Shown here: positions 36,279 through 44,151 of the stretch, one piece after another | Layout: every line of letters starts with the position of its first letter | How positions within the stretch are numbered: the first letter of the stretch is position 1 | Origin: an uncultured Eubacterium sp. | GTDB taxonomy: Bacteria > Bacillota > Clostridia > Lachnospirales > Lachnospiraceae | Assembly: GCA_947385775.1 (NCBI GenBank) | Contig: CANDMI010000009.1 | Span: forward strand, 1-64,000 | DNA: 64,000 nucleotides | Direction: 5' to 3' | Made by a program: the position numbers and the translations under genes | Notes under the pieces: model-generated | What the model saw: the letters and a program-made list of their open reading frames with translations, nothing else | The model's database searches: none | What the model was told of the DNA's origin: nothing

Positions 36279-36839
36279 TTACATAGCAAAAGCCACCCTG
36301 ATGTGATGATCAGCCCCAGCGTTATTCCAAGGTCGCTTTGAAGAGGGGGCGGTCATCTTCTCTGTCTCATAACGGACATACAGCGGCTCTGATTTCATTC
36401 TCGCCCACATGCTTTCGCAACGGGCGTTGTCATGGCATCTCCCTCCTGCGCTGTTCCTGCGTTGCCTTATGTCATATTTGCAGACCGCATCCTTGTAAGC
36501 CTGACCGGTATACTGGCTCCCCCTGTCGCTGTGGATAATTGCCCTGCGGAGGCCTGGATTTGATTTAACGGCGTTTCCCAGCGTTTGTACACATAATGGG
36601 GCTTTCAGGTTCGTGTCCATCGCCAGCCCGACTACGCTGGAATCAAAACAGTCAAAAACAGCAGAAACATACAGCCTTCCATTATTGGCTTTGATCTCCG
36701 TTATATCTGTTACGCATTTGGACAATGGTTTTTCTGCCTGGAAATTTCGTTTTGATAACATCGTCACAGAAATAAGGAATGGGTATGATAAAATATCATC
36801 CTCTCTGAACAATGGCGACCCTTCCAACCGCATTGGCAA
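36279..36839 (-). pseudogene. Remnant of IS3-family transposase (OrfB)
   Basis: On the minus strand a reading frame encodes the integrase core of an IS3-type transposase: CVTDITEIK (first catalytic Asp), IIHSDRGSQYTGQAY (second Asp) and CESMWARMKSE (Glu). The N-terminal part of OrfB and all of OrfA are missing, and the end after YETEKMT runs into an unrelated tail, so the copy is truncated and probably frameshifted. No inverted repeats were found. It marks the left side of the accessory island. Confidence 0.8.
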
Positions 36840-37086
36840 GGAAGATGAATATTATAATCCGACAGAGACGGCAACCCCGCCGGCCACAGAGCTTCCAAAT
36901 GTGACGGCCATTGCGATGGAAAAGAACGGCTCCAATGATGAGGGCAACGCTGCAATAAGTCAGATCGTTTCGAAAGATCCAGCCTTAGACAATCTATCCA
37001 ATGCGGCTGGCCCGCTGATCGGGCATATCATGAACACGCATTTAAGCGGCGCTGGCGGTTTTGGAAAGTATAATGTGAGGTTTTGA
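36769..37086 (+). pseudogene. 3' fragment of an unknown protein next to the IS3 remnant
   Basis: About 105 codons read on the plus strand to a TGA, containing the sequence type NPTETATPPATELPNVTAIAMEKNG and a small-residue rich end (HLSGAGGFGKYNVRF). No start codon or ribosome binding site exists near the 5' end, which is next to the IS3 remnant, so a gene seems to have been cut there. Family unknown. After it comes a small hairpin (GGAGGGG/CCCCTCC, 37096-37116). Confidence 0.35.
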
Positions 37087-37255
37087 TGGATGGCTGGAGG
37101 GGATTCATGCCCCTCCGGTCAATAGAAAAAATATTGGTTTGGCAGGAGGAAGTATTGTAAGTACACTGTTAAAAGAAGCAAGGTTTGAGCGAAGAGAGTA
37201 TCATAATATGTAGTGATAAAAAGTTGAAAAAATTTTTGTCCCATACTTGACATAA

Positions 37256-37465
37256 GCTGACGGGAATGGCAGAAATGGAAGACTGATACTTTTTAGAGAA
37301 TGCCTGAAAAATGGGATCGTGCCGGTTGTGATTGAAGACGCAAATAGAAATGAATATCTGGAAGCGCTGAAAGAGTATCGGGAAGAAAAGAGTTTAGATA
37401 AATTGATTGCTCTTTTTGAGAAGGAACAACAGTTTTATTTGGAGAAGTGTAGGTATTTTATGTAG
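37256..37465 (+). pseudogene. 3' remnant of a Fic-family gene
   Basis: Codons after a TAA at 37253 read ADGNGRNGRLILFREC...VVIEDANRNEYLEALKEYRE to a TAG. This is the C-terminal half of a Fic domain: the motif normally HPFxDGNGRTGR appears as ADGNGRNGR, with the catalytic histidine side missing. Fic proteins transfer AMP to target proteins and often form toxin/antitoxin-like modules. Only about 69 codons remain, so no activity is expected. Confidence 0.75.
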
Positions 37466-37508
37466 GACATGAATGTGAAATTTTAAGAGATTAAGGTAGG
37501 GGGATATT

Positions 37509-38330
37509 GTGAGTATAAGAATTGGAGAGACTAATAAAAAGTTTGCTACTGGATTTGTTAATCCGAAAACAACATTATTATTTTTTGATAATATTTGGTT
37601 GCCAAGTGATATGATGGAGGGGTTGAGTAATAGAGAGAAGACTATTGTTAATAGATTTTGTTTAGCAACTGATTTTGGGAAAGAAGCTTATATAGGTGCA
37701 GTAGAGTCGAATGCCGGTAGAAGAAGAGTTAGTTGTGATAATGAAGAAGAAATTATATATTATTCATCATTTCATCGTAATATGACTATTAGGCAATACG
37801 CTGAGAGTATAAAAAGACGCTTTAATATAGATGTCGTACCAATTTATTTGAACCCAACACAATTTGATTTAGATAACTATCAAGAAGATTGTTCAAAAAC
37901 TAATGTAATTCAACTATGTGTTAATAATTTCCCTATGATTGATGAATCTCATTTGGAATGGGAACAAGTTAACGATTTTAGAATAGATCATTATAATGAA
38001 ATGAGAAGATTTTATTTATGGTCTTTAGATGAATTCAAAGAAAAAAGTGAGAGTGAGATAATAGAAAATATAAATAAAGAGTTAGATGATTTCAAGTTTG
38101 CTATAAAAAAACATGGAATATTAACCTCTGTAGGTGGCTTTACTGCAATTTTGTCTGCATCAGCTACTTTAATAAGTAGCATTGAAAGTGGGTTGTTAAG
38201 TCAAATAGGAGCAGGATTAACAATAAGTTGTGGTCTCATTACATATGCAGCTCAGCAAGTAACTGAATATATTGAAACTAAAAGAAATCCTATTGCATAC
38301 ATTTATGATATAGAAAGGTATATGTTATGA
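37509..38330 (+). CDS. Unknown 273-residue protein with C-terminal membrane segments
   Basis: A GTG start (37509) with AAGGTAGGGGG upstream. The first 200 residues are soluble and rich in Asn, Asp, Glu and aromatic residues; a WLP segment lies near residue 31. Residues about 203-250 form two hydrophobic helices rich in Gly/Ser/Ala (SVGGFTAILSASATLISSI; IGAGLTISCGLITYAA), then a cytoplasmic-type tail. The gene is clearly AT-rich compared with the flanking chromosome and stands alone in the island. No domain was recognised. It could be an anti-phage membrane effector or an immunity-type protein; this is only a guess from genome context. Confidence 0.6.
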   Translation: MSIRIGETNKKFATGFVNPKTTLLFFDNIWLPSDMMEGLSNREKTIVNRFCLATDFGKEAYIGAVESNAGRRRVSCDNEEEIIYYSSFHRNMTIRQYAESIKRRFNIDVVPIYLNPTQFDLDNYQEDCSKTNVIQLCVNNFPMIDESHLEWEQVNDFRIDHYNEMRRFYLWSLDEFKEKSESEIIENINKELDDFKFAIKKHGILTSVGGFTAILSASATLISSIESGLLSQIGAGLTISCGLITYAAQQVTEYIETKRNPIAYIYDIERYML

Positions 38331-38561
38331 GCCAAATAATGCGATATAAAGGTGTTGCTAAAATAGCATTTAATAAAAGTTGATATACTTTAACCTATCT
38401 AATTATTTTCTATCATCATAAATATGTCTACAATTAAGAGTTTGTATTCGATTGCGACTGTGTTAATTTATTTTTTATAATATTTACATTATTTTAATAA
38501 AGTTTTTAAAACTTTATAATTTAAATCCGCTTCATTTCTATTTTTAAATGTTATAGGCAGT

Positions 38562-38599
38562 ATTTAACAATAAACCGCAATAATAGTTTATTGTTAAAT
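38562..38599. repeat. Perfect 14-bp inverted repeat in AT-rich gene desert
   Basis: ATTTAACAATAAAC and GTTTATTGTTAAAT are separated by 10 bases. It lies in an AT-rich stretch (38331-39152) where no convincing gene was seen. A 57-codon open frame (38805-38978) is the only longer one. Confidence 0.5.
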
Positions 38600-38804
38600 T
38601 ATATCACCTACACTTAACATATATTTATAAAGAACTTATATATTACATTCCTTATTGCTAATTCCTGAATATGATAAACCGATTCGTCATTATAATGCTA
38701 TGATTCTTAAAAGCATAAGATATATCATTTAATCATTTGTATTTATACATGCTTAATAATCAATAGATTTTACATTTAATCAATGGATATTTAATAACAA
38801 TTGG

Positions 38805-38978
38805 ATGTTTAAAGCCGTTATATTTTTTTATACGTTGCAATTTTCCCACAAAAATAATTCAATTCTTTTTCCGATTTCTAGGAATGGAACGCCGCAGGGA
38901 ATATATTTGGATAATTATTTCTTGGAATATTTTAGTGGATTTTTCGTAAATAAATTTTGGACTTCTGCACCATACTAA
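38805..38978 (+). CDS. Doubtful small open frame in AT-rich stretch
   Basis: ATG 38805 to TAA 38978 gives 57 codons with a middle segment FPISRNGTPQGIYLDNYF. There is no ribosome binding site. Such length is unusual by chance in such AT-rich DNA, so it may be a remnant of a lost gene rather than an active one. The rest of 38331-39152 contains nothing recognisable. Confidence 0.2.
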   Translation: MFKAVIFFYTLQFSHKNNSILFPISRNGTPQGIYLDNYFLEYFSGFFVNKFWTSAPY

Positions 38979-39152
38979 AAAATATGATGTGATTTCTAAC
39001 TGATTCTAAAACGTTTAAACGCCTAAATTCAAGCTTTTATATCTAAGCTTATATTTGTCCATTCAAGCGAATAAAATGTCTGTATGAGCCGAATACAGGC
39101 TTACAGCGTCATTCTAAACATTGCTGCAATAGGCTGATGATTGTTCCTTAAG

Positions 39153-39199
39153 TAAAATAGGGTAGCAGTAGTCTGTATCATTTAGTCTACCGCTACCTA
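39153..39199 (-). terminator. Intrinsic terminator of J-domain pseudogene
   Basis: On the minus strand GGTAGCGGTAG pairs with CTACTGCTACC (one mismatched position), followed by CTATTTTAC. It ends 5 bases after the pseudogene stop. Confidence 0.55.
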
Positions 39200-39203
39200 T
39201 TGT

Positions 39204-39716
39204 TTATACTTCCAATAATACCCTGTTATTTATGTTAAACCTTGTGCTTCCGTAATAACTCCTGATATCGTCCATGCTCAATGTCTTGCGGCCCTTTTTC
39301 TTAAACGCTTCGCTGCGCCAATACCACATCTTTTTCTGGCTCGCCCATCTAAACCCAATCACTTTAAACTTCTTCTTGTAAGCGTATGTGTTGCCAGACA
39401 CCCATATCTATTGCCCAACTAACTCTATGTCTATGCCAGCAAAATGAATGATCTTGCTCAATACGTCACGCAACGCTTTGTCATTCTCCCAGTCGTACAT
39501 ATTCTTGCTGTAATCTGATTCGGCGCAGCCTGTATCGCCATGTTTAGCGTTGTTATGATGTTCTTTCAATGATTTAAACAGCTTATCGTATTCAGCGTTG
39601 ATCTCCTGCATATCCGCCACATTGCCGCCGTTGTTAGGGTGGTGCAGTTTTAATAATTCTTTGTATTGCTTCCTTAATTCTTCTAATGTGTTTACATCCT
39701 TAAAATATTTATCCAT
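39204..39716 (-). pseudogene. J-domain protein gene with in-frame amber codon
   Basis: Start ATG 39716 with GGGAGG upstream. The first 102 codons encode a J-domain-like protein (KYFKDVNTLEELRKQYKELL...HHPNNGGN) where HPN replaces the usual HPD. A TAG at 39408-39410 interrupts it; translation resumed after the codon gives IWVSGNTYAYKKKFK...FRWASQKKMWYWRSEAF, which matches the continuation expected for this protein family. The stop fits a TGG (Trp) to TAG change. Homologues are common on mobile elements of Clostridia. Both the changed HPD motif and the stop indicate a decayed or suppressor-dependent gene. Confidence 0.75.
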
Positions 39717-39763
39717 GCCGTAACCTCCCATAACCTCAAATAAAAAAGCGCAAAGCCTTTAGG

Positions 39764-39780
39764 CAATTCAATAGACTTTA
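39764..39780. repeat. Left arm of a 17-bp inverted repeat pair
   Basis: CAATTCAATAGACTTTA here and TAAAGCCTATTGAATTG at 40160-40176 are inverted copies with one mismatch. They flank the gene at 39841. The left arm lies just upstream of the extended -10 of that gene. Confidence 0.55.
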
Positions 39781-39791
39781 TATTCTGGATG

Positions 39792-39800
39792 TGGTATAAT
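39792..39800 (+). promoter_or_regulatory. Extended -10 promoter of the frameshift gene
   Basis: TGG-TATAAT 41 bases before ATG 39841; no clear -35. The inverted-repeat arm at 39764-39780 overlaps the -35 position. Confidence 0.55.
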
Positions 39801-39840
39801 ATCTATCAATAACAGACCAACAAAAAAGGAGCGTGATTAC

Positions 39841-40100
39841 ATGACGGACAATGAATTGCTGCTTGCCATATCAAATATGATGGACAAAAAACTAAAACCT
39901 ATTAATGACAGGTTGACAAAAATCGAGCTAACGCAAGAAACAAAAATTCTACCAAGATTAAAAGAGATTGAAGCTTGCTATACTTCAACTTTTAACCGCT
40001 ATCAATCAGGCGTGGAACAAATTGAACAACTTCAATCTGACATGGACATTGTAAAAAAGTTGTAGCGGAACACAGCGAAAAGTTACAAAAAATTTCATGA
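39841..40100 (+). CDS. Small coiled-coil protein, complete only through a -1 frameshift
   Basis: In the ATG frame (AAAAAAGGAG as ribosome binding site) 74 codons encode a coiled-coil-like protein (LLAISNMMDKKLKPI... ELTQETKILPRLKEIEACYTSTFNRY) and end at TAG 40063. Just before, A_AAA_AAG (40053-40059) stands in the exact phase of a -1 slippery heptamer. Moving back by one base yields VVAEHSEKLQKIS and a TGA at 40098, giving 86 residues, which is the ending known from related small proteins of mobile elements. Either the gene uses a programmed frameshift or one A was lost from a run of seven. The inverted repeats at 39764 and 40160 enclose it. Function unknown. Confidence 0.6.
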
Positions 40101-40159
40101 GGGCCAGCGCAGCTTAAATACATAACAACCGCATAACCAACCATGCCACAAACAGAGTG

Positions 40160-40176
40160 TAAAGCCTATTGAATTG
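40160..40176. repeat. Right arm of a 17-bp inverted repeat pair
   Basis: TAAAGCCTATTGAATTG, inverted copy of 39764-39780 with one mismatch, 60 bases after the frameshift gene. Confidence 0.55.
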
Positions 40177-40360
40177 TCAAAGCGCCTTGGTTGCTTGTTG
40201 TCGAGATTGTTACACACCTATAAGTTTACTGATGCAATATACATAATATACTAAATAATGTATCTAAATTTATTAAAATTAACTAATAAGTGTATTTGGA
40301 GAAAAATTAGAAAAACACTAATAAATAATGTTATATTTATTAGTGTCATAGAAAAATTAT

Positions 40361-40627
40361 CTATTCAGATGTTTTATTTATACGTTTTGGTTTTCCCTTG
40401 CAATCTGCTGGATAATCTATTAAATATTCTTTATCATCAGAAATATTTTTTAAAATAAGTTTCATATTTAACGCATCTGCAATCTCGACTAACTCCAATG
40501 TAGAAAAATTATCTCTATTCATTTTATTGCTTAAATTTTGTTTAGTAATTTTTATTTTTTCAGCCAATTCCACTTGGGTAACATTTTTATCTTTTAAAAT
40601 ACTTTTTATTGCTTTTGTTGCAGACAT
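40361..40627 (-). CDS. XRE-family helix-turn-helix regulator
   Basis: An 88-residue regulator. The helix-turn-helix spans about 15-38 (NVTQVELAEKIKITKQNLSNKM) and the rest of the domain ends near 60; the tail is short and charged. GGGAGGAAATAT precedes the ATG. Similar small XRE proteins control excision or transfer of mobile elements. It is transcribed on the minus strand, opposite its neighbours, from a promoter at 40657-40684. Targets unknown. Confidence 0.85.
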   Translation of the reverse strand: MSATKAIKSILKDKNVTQVELAEKIKITKQNLSNKMNRDNFSTLELVEIADALNMKLILKNISDDKEYLIDYPADCKGKPKRINKTSE

Positions 40628-40656
40628 ATATTTCCTCCCAATAGTTTTCTTAATTT

Positions 40657-40684
40657 ATTATACTAAAAAAAAGCTCAATTGCAA
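40657..40684 (-). promoter_or_regulatory. Promoter of the XRE regulator
   Basis: On the minus strand TTGCAA, a 16-bp spacer and TATAAT, 30 bases before the ATG. Confidence 0.5.
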
Positions 40685-40831
40685 GTGAAAGCAGCGGTAT
40701 ACTTATTGGTTTGTATTTACAAAATAAAGATGCACTTTTTAGTGAATATTATATATTGAAATAGTAAACTAATAGATGTATTGTAATATTAACAAGGCAA
40801 ACAATAATTAAAGAAAATGGAGGGTTTGAAA

Positions 40832-40984
40832 ATGACATGCACTTACAAATTGAAAGACAAAAACGGGAATATTGATTACATCGGCGCTTTTTCTCCGCTG
40901 GAAACCGGCATAGTCATTGGGTGGGGCCACGACGACACAGAGCCGGATGGGATAAGGAAATGGGAGGTTATAGTCCAGATTTAG
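40832..40984 (+). CDS. Small protein (50 residues), unknown
   Basis: ATG 40832 to TAG 40984, with GGAGG upstream, encodes a 50-residue soluble protein (YKLKDKNGNIDYIGAFSPLE ... WEVIVQI). It is too short for a family call but has a good ribosome binding site and codon use like its neighbours. It is typical of the small proteins on mobile elements. No function was recognised. Confidence 0.5.
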   Translation: MTCTYKLKDKNGNIDYIGAFSPLETGIVIGWGHDDTEPDGIRKWEVIVQI

Positions 40985-41040
40985 CTGAAACGGTCAGATG
41001 ACAGCAAGCTAAACATAAAACCTTGAAAATTTAATAAGGC

Positions 41041-41069
41041 TTTACACCTTTTACATAATCCGCTATAAT
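41041..41069 (+). promoter_or_regulatory. Promoter of the 51-residue protein gene
   Basis: TTTACA, 17-bp spacer, TATAAT, 45 bases before ATG 41114. Confidence 0.6.
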
Positions 41070-41113
41070 AATCGTAACAACTGACGATATTTTATCAAAA
41101 AGGCGGTGAAAGG

Positions 41114-41269
41114 ATGGTAGCGGATATGGGCATGACAAATAAACAATTTCAGGGTTTTATCAGACTTGCTTTAGAGCTTCTTGAAAAAGCATTACAGAAA
41201 TCACCTGATAATGAAGAACTCAGAAAAGTAAGAGATATTTTTCAATCAATGCTTGAAGATGGTAACTAA
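41114..41269 (+). CDS. Small helical protein (51 residues), unknown
   Basis: ATG 41114 to TAA 41269 with GTGAAAGG upstream. The 51 residues form a continuous helix pattern (FIRLALELLEKALQKS ... EELRKVRDIFQSML). It has its own promoter and a terminator right after (41290-41336), so it is a one-gene transcript. No family known. Confidence 0.6.
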   Translation: MVADMGMTNKQFQGFIRLALELLEKALQKSPDNEELRKVRDIFQSMLEDGN

Positions 41270-41289
41270 ATATTAGTAACTACTAAACC

Positions 41290-41336
41290 AAAAGGCGTAA
41301 GGTCTTATTAAATTATTAAGGCTTTGCGCCTTTTTA
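41290..41336 (+). terminator. Intrinsic terminator of the 51-residue gene
   Basis: AAAAGGCGTAAGG pairs (with mismatches) with CTTTGCGCCTTTTT; T-run at the end. Confidence 0.65.
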
Positions 41337-41397
41337 ATTTGCAAATATAGAAATAATGGATAGATATAAACCAAACAAACGCAGGAAGGAAATGGAT

Positions 41398-41535
41398 ATG
41401 AATGCAAAAGAAACGTATAAAAAATTGATGGATGAAATTTTTAAATACGATTCCAATCCAACATATTGCCTTGCCGCTATCACACTAGTAAATATGTTTG
41501 GGCTGGAAACAGTAAATCTCATGGAGGATAAGTGA
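41398..41535 (+). CDS. Small protein (45 residues), unknown
   Basis: ATG 41398 has AGGAAGGAA at useful spacing; two in-frame ATGs (41356, 41392) lie upstream. The product (KETYKKLMDEIFKYDSNPTYCLAAITLVNMFGLETVNLMEDK minus the ends, 45 residues) has a short hydrophobic middle. A small gene of the island without known family; the start is not certain. Confidence 0.45.
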   Translation: MNAKETYKKLMDEIFKYDSNPTYCLAAITLVNMFGLETVNLMEDK

Positions 41536-41592
41536 CTAATAAAATATGTTGGTCAAAACTCGAACAATTTAGCTATGTATAAAATTAGATGA

Positions 41593-41802
41593 ACGTCCGT
41601 CGGGACGCTGGGAGAAAGCGGGGAAGATACGAGAAGAATCAAAAGAAAAACAGTATGGGCTTATCTTGATGGCAAAAAGTTGGTTGACGTGGTACAGGCA
41701 GCGCTTGACAACGACATGATGGTTGACGATCTGAAAAAGCAGCTTATCAAAGAGAATCGGGATCATGAAATAACTTTTAAATGTGAGAGATTGCCTTTTT
41801 AA
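41593..41802 (+). pseudogene. Truncated small gene of the island
   Basis: Codons after a TGA read up to TAA 41802 (69 codons) with a plausible small-protein segment TVWAYLDGKKLVDVVQAAL ... ITFKCERLPF. No start codon with a ribosome binding site is present; the previous bases fit another frame (ERPSGRWEKAGKIREESKEK). The gene seems to have lost its start through a frameshift. Confidence 0.35.
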
Positions 41803-41987
41803 GCAAAGTTATAGCATATTGACATACGCATTTGTTGTAGTATGTTTGACCGGGCGGTAGGGTGGCAAGAAAATTCTAACGTATCCATAGAACCCCTTTT
41901 TCCCATTTCCGAAAAGGGTGAACTATCCCCATACTGTCTACGAAAATAGTTATGCCGCGCTATATTTAGAAATTTTAAAAGAGCCAC

Positions 41988-42016
41988 TTGAAAATCAAGC
42001 GGCCTTCGTGTATAAT
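41988..42016 (+). promoter_or_regulatory. Strong promoter without a following gene
   Basis: TTGAAA, exactly 17-bp spacer, TATAAT. It drives a short transcript that would end at the terminator at 42077-42124; no reading frame lies between. Confidence 0.65.
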
Positions 42017-42022
42017 CTACTC

Positions 42023-42124
42023 AGAAGTAATCGGAATTGAATCTCCGATTGCCCTCAGTGAGAATAACCAATAAAGAATAAGCATCCTACACTTTGAGCG
42101 GTTGAGGATGCTTATTTCTTTTTA
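42023..42124 (+). ncRNA. Candidate ~100-nt small RNA upstream of integrase
   Basis: From the promoter at 41988-42016 a transcript of about 100 nt would fold into a first hairpin (AATCGGA/TCCGATT, 42029-42050, extended by CTCA/TGAG) and a terminator hairpin (GAATAAGCATCCT/AGGATGCTTATTTC) with T-run. It contains no start codon with a ribosome binding site. It may be an independent small RNA or an attenuated leader of the integrase. The rest of 41803-42249 shows nothing else. Confidence 0.45.
42077..42124 (+). terminator. Intrinsic terminator upstream of integrase
   Basis: GAATAAGCATCCT pairs with AGGATGCTTATTTC, followed by TTTTT. Confidence 0.8.
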
Positions 42125-42249
42125 TGATTGTCTATGTAAGGATTGTCCAGTAATAATCAAAAATAATTGAAAATACAGTGTCCTTATGGTAGAATTTAGG
42201 GAAATATTTAAATGATTCTTCCTGAATTTTGCCCGGGAAAGGAGGAAGT

Positions 42250-43393
42250 ATGGGAAAATCGTTAAAGGGTAAAGAATTAGGTAAGAATATTTCGCAGCGA
42301 AAGGATGGAAGATACCAAGCTAGGTTCGTAAATAGATTTGGACAAAGGCAAACGATATATGCAAAAACGTTGAATGAGATTAGGTCAAGGCTGCGTGAGG
42401 AACAGTACAATGATGTGAAAGAAGTGAATGTGGTTTCGAATAATGTAACACTGGATGAATGGTTTAAAATATGGCTTGAAACCTGTAAGAAAGGATGCAG
42501 GGCATCAACGAAGGAAACATATACCGTCCATTATAAAAGGATTCAGCAAGATTTAGGTTGGAGAAAGATAACAACATTAAATCTTGTTGTAATGCAGGAC
42601 GCGATTAATAAACTGTGTTCTGATAATGCAAGGAAGAACTCTAAAAAGATTTTAGTGGATATGCTTGATAAGGCGGTTGATACGAATTTGCTAGTTAAAA
42701 ATATGGCGAAACAGATAAACCCCATTATAACCAAAGAAAAAAAGAAAGAGCGGCGTGTGCTGTCTGTGCAGGAAACGGAGCGGTTTTTAAAGCAGGCAGA
42801 GGGGACGTTTTATTATGAGTTATATGTACTTGCATTGGAAACGGGAATGAGGATAGGGGAATTATGCGGTTTGACATGGGAAGACGTAAATTTTAGGGAT
42901 AAACGGTTGCAAGTCAGGCGTACTTTGTGTTACTTTAGTAAAGATGGAAAATATATGTTTGAAATGCATGACACTAAGACGGGCAATGGAGAAAGGGTGG
43001 TTCCGTTAACCGAAAGGGCGGTCCGGGCGTTAAAGAAGCAAAAAGTCAGAAAACAAGAAATTATTTTGAAGGGAACCCCCCCCGATGGAAGGATATGAAA
43101 ACCTTGTTTTTGTTACCCGGAATAACAGGCCGACGCAACAGTTTATTATTCAAGAGTGCATGAATTTGATAATACGCAGGATTCAAAATGGCGATGAGGG
43201 TTTTGAAACATTTACCCCGCACACATTCCGCCATTCATTTGCAACAAGGGCTATTGAAAATGGTATGCAGCCTAAGGCTCTTTCCAGGCTGCTTGGGCAT
43301 GGGCAGTTGCAGATTACCATGGATTTATACTGCCATGTGATGGAAGATACCTTGGTGGAGGAAATGAAGAAAATGGAGCTGGAATGTGTCTGA
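42250..43393 (+). pseudogene. Tn916-type tyrosine integrase, frameshifted in a C8 run
   Basis: Start ATG 42250 with AAAGGAGG. The first 280 codons cover the N-terminal arm-binding domain, the core-binding domain (ITTLNLVVMQDAINKL) and the first part of the catalytic domain with the Arg of TGMRIGELCGLTWED. At 43076-43083 a run of eight C shifts the frame; removal of one C joins it to MEGYENLVFVTRNN with HTFRHSFATR (His and second Arg) and the nucleophile in MDLYCHVM. The catalytic residues are all present but in two frames, so the recombinase is inactive unless slippage occurs or the run is a sequencing error. It marks the right end of the island. No xis gene was seen. Confidence 0.85.
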
Positions 43394-43473
43394 AAACAAA
43401 ATGGTGTCAAACCGTATTTTTATATTAAGAACGATCGAGAAAAACAGCTTAAAATAAAGGAGGAGCCAGCATT

Positions 43474-44151
43474 ATGGAGCAATACAAAAAAGAATTCATC
43501 GAGTTTATGGTAGACAGCGACGTTTTAAAGTTCGGGGAGTTTACGTTAAAGAGCGGGCGTAAATCGCCGTTTTTTATGAACGCGGGAGCGTATGTGACGG
43601 GGACGCAGCTGATGAAGCTGGGGGAATATTATGCAAAGGCGATCCATAACGCTTTTGGGGATGAGTTTGATGTGCTCTTTGGCCCGGCGTATAAGGGGAT
43701 ACCCCTTAGCGTGGCTGCGGCGATCGCCTACGCAAAGCTTTATGGAAAGGATGTGCGGTATTGCTCGAACCGTAAGGAAGTAAAAGACCATGGGGATGCG
43801 GGGATTTTGCTGGGGAGCAAGCTAAAGGACGGCGACCGGGTTGTGATCATTGAAGATGTGACGACCTCTGGAAAGTCGATCGAGGAGACTTATCCGGTTT
43901 TAAAGGCGCAGGCGGATGTGCGGATTGTAGGGGAAATCGTTTCGTTAAACCGCATGGAAAAGGGGAAAAGCGGGGATAAGAGCGCGTTGGAGCAGATTAC
44001 GAAACAGTATGGCTTTCCGACTTCCGCGATCGTAACGATGAAGGAGGTTACGGAATATTTGTATAATCAGCCATGTCATGGAAAAATTGTGATTGATGAT
44101 ACATTAAAGGCAGCGATTGACGCATACTATGAACAGTATGGAGCGAAATGA
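43474..44151 (+). CDS. pyrE: Orotate phosphoribosyltransferase
   Basis: A 225-residue enzyme that makes orotidine-5'-phosphate from orotate and PRPP in pyrimidine synthesis. The PRPP loop VVIIEDVTTSGKSI and the substrate region GPAYKGIPLSVAAAIA are intact. AAAGGAGGAG precedes the ATG. It overlaps the next gene (VanZ-like) by 4 bases. It follows the island directly, so it may be the chromosomal gene next to the insertion; other pyrimidine genes are outside the window. Confidence 0.93.
   Translation: MEQYKKEFIEFMVDSDVLKFGEFTLKSGRKSPFFMNAGAYVTGTQLMKLGEYYAKAIHNAFGDEFDVLFGPAYKGIPLSVAAAIAYAKLYGKDVRYCSNRKEVKDHGDAGILLGSKLKDGDRVVIIEDVTTSGKSIEETYPVLKAQADVRIVGEIVSLNRMEKGKSGDKSALEQITKQYGFPTSAIVTMKEVTEYLYNQPCHGKIVIDDTLKAAIDAYYEQYGAK

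Noticed and set aside
37096..37116. GGAGGGG/CCCCTCC hairpin as a terminator
   Set aside because: No T-run follows; the upstream gene is only a fragment.
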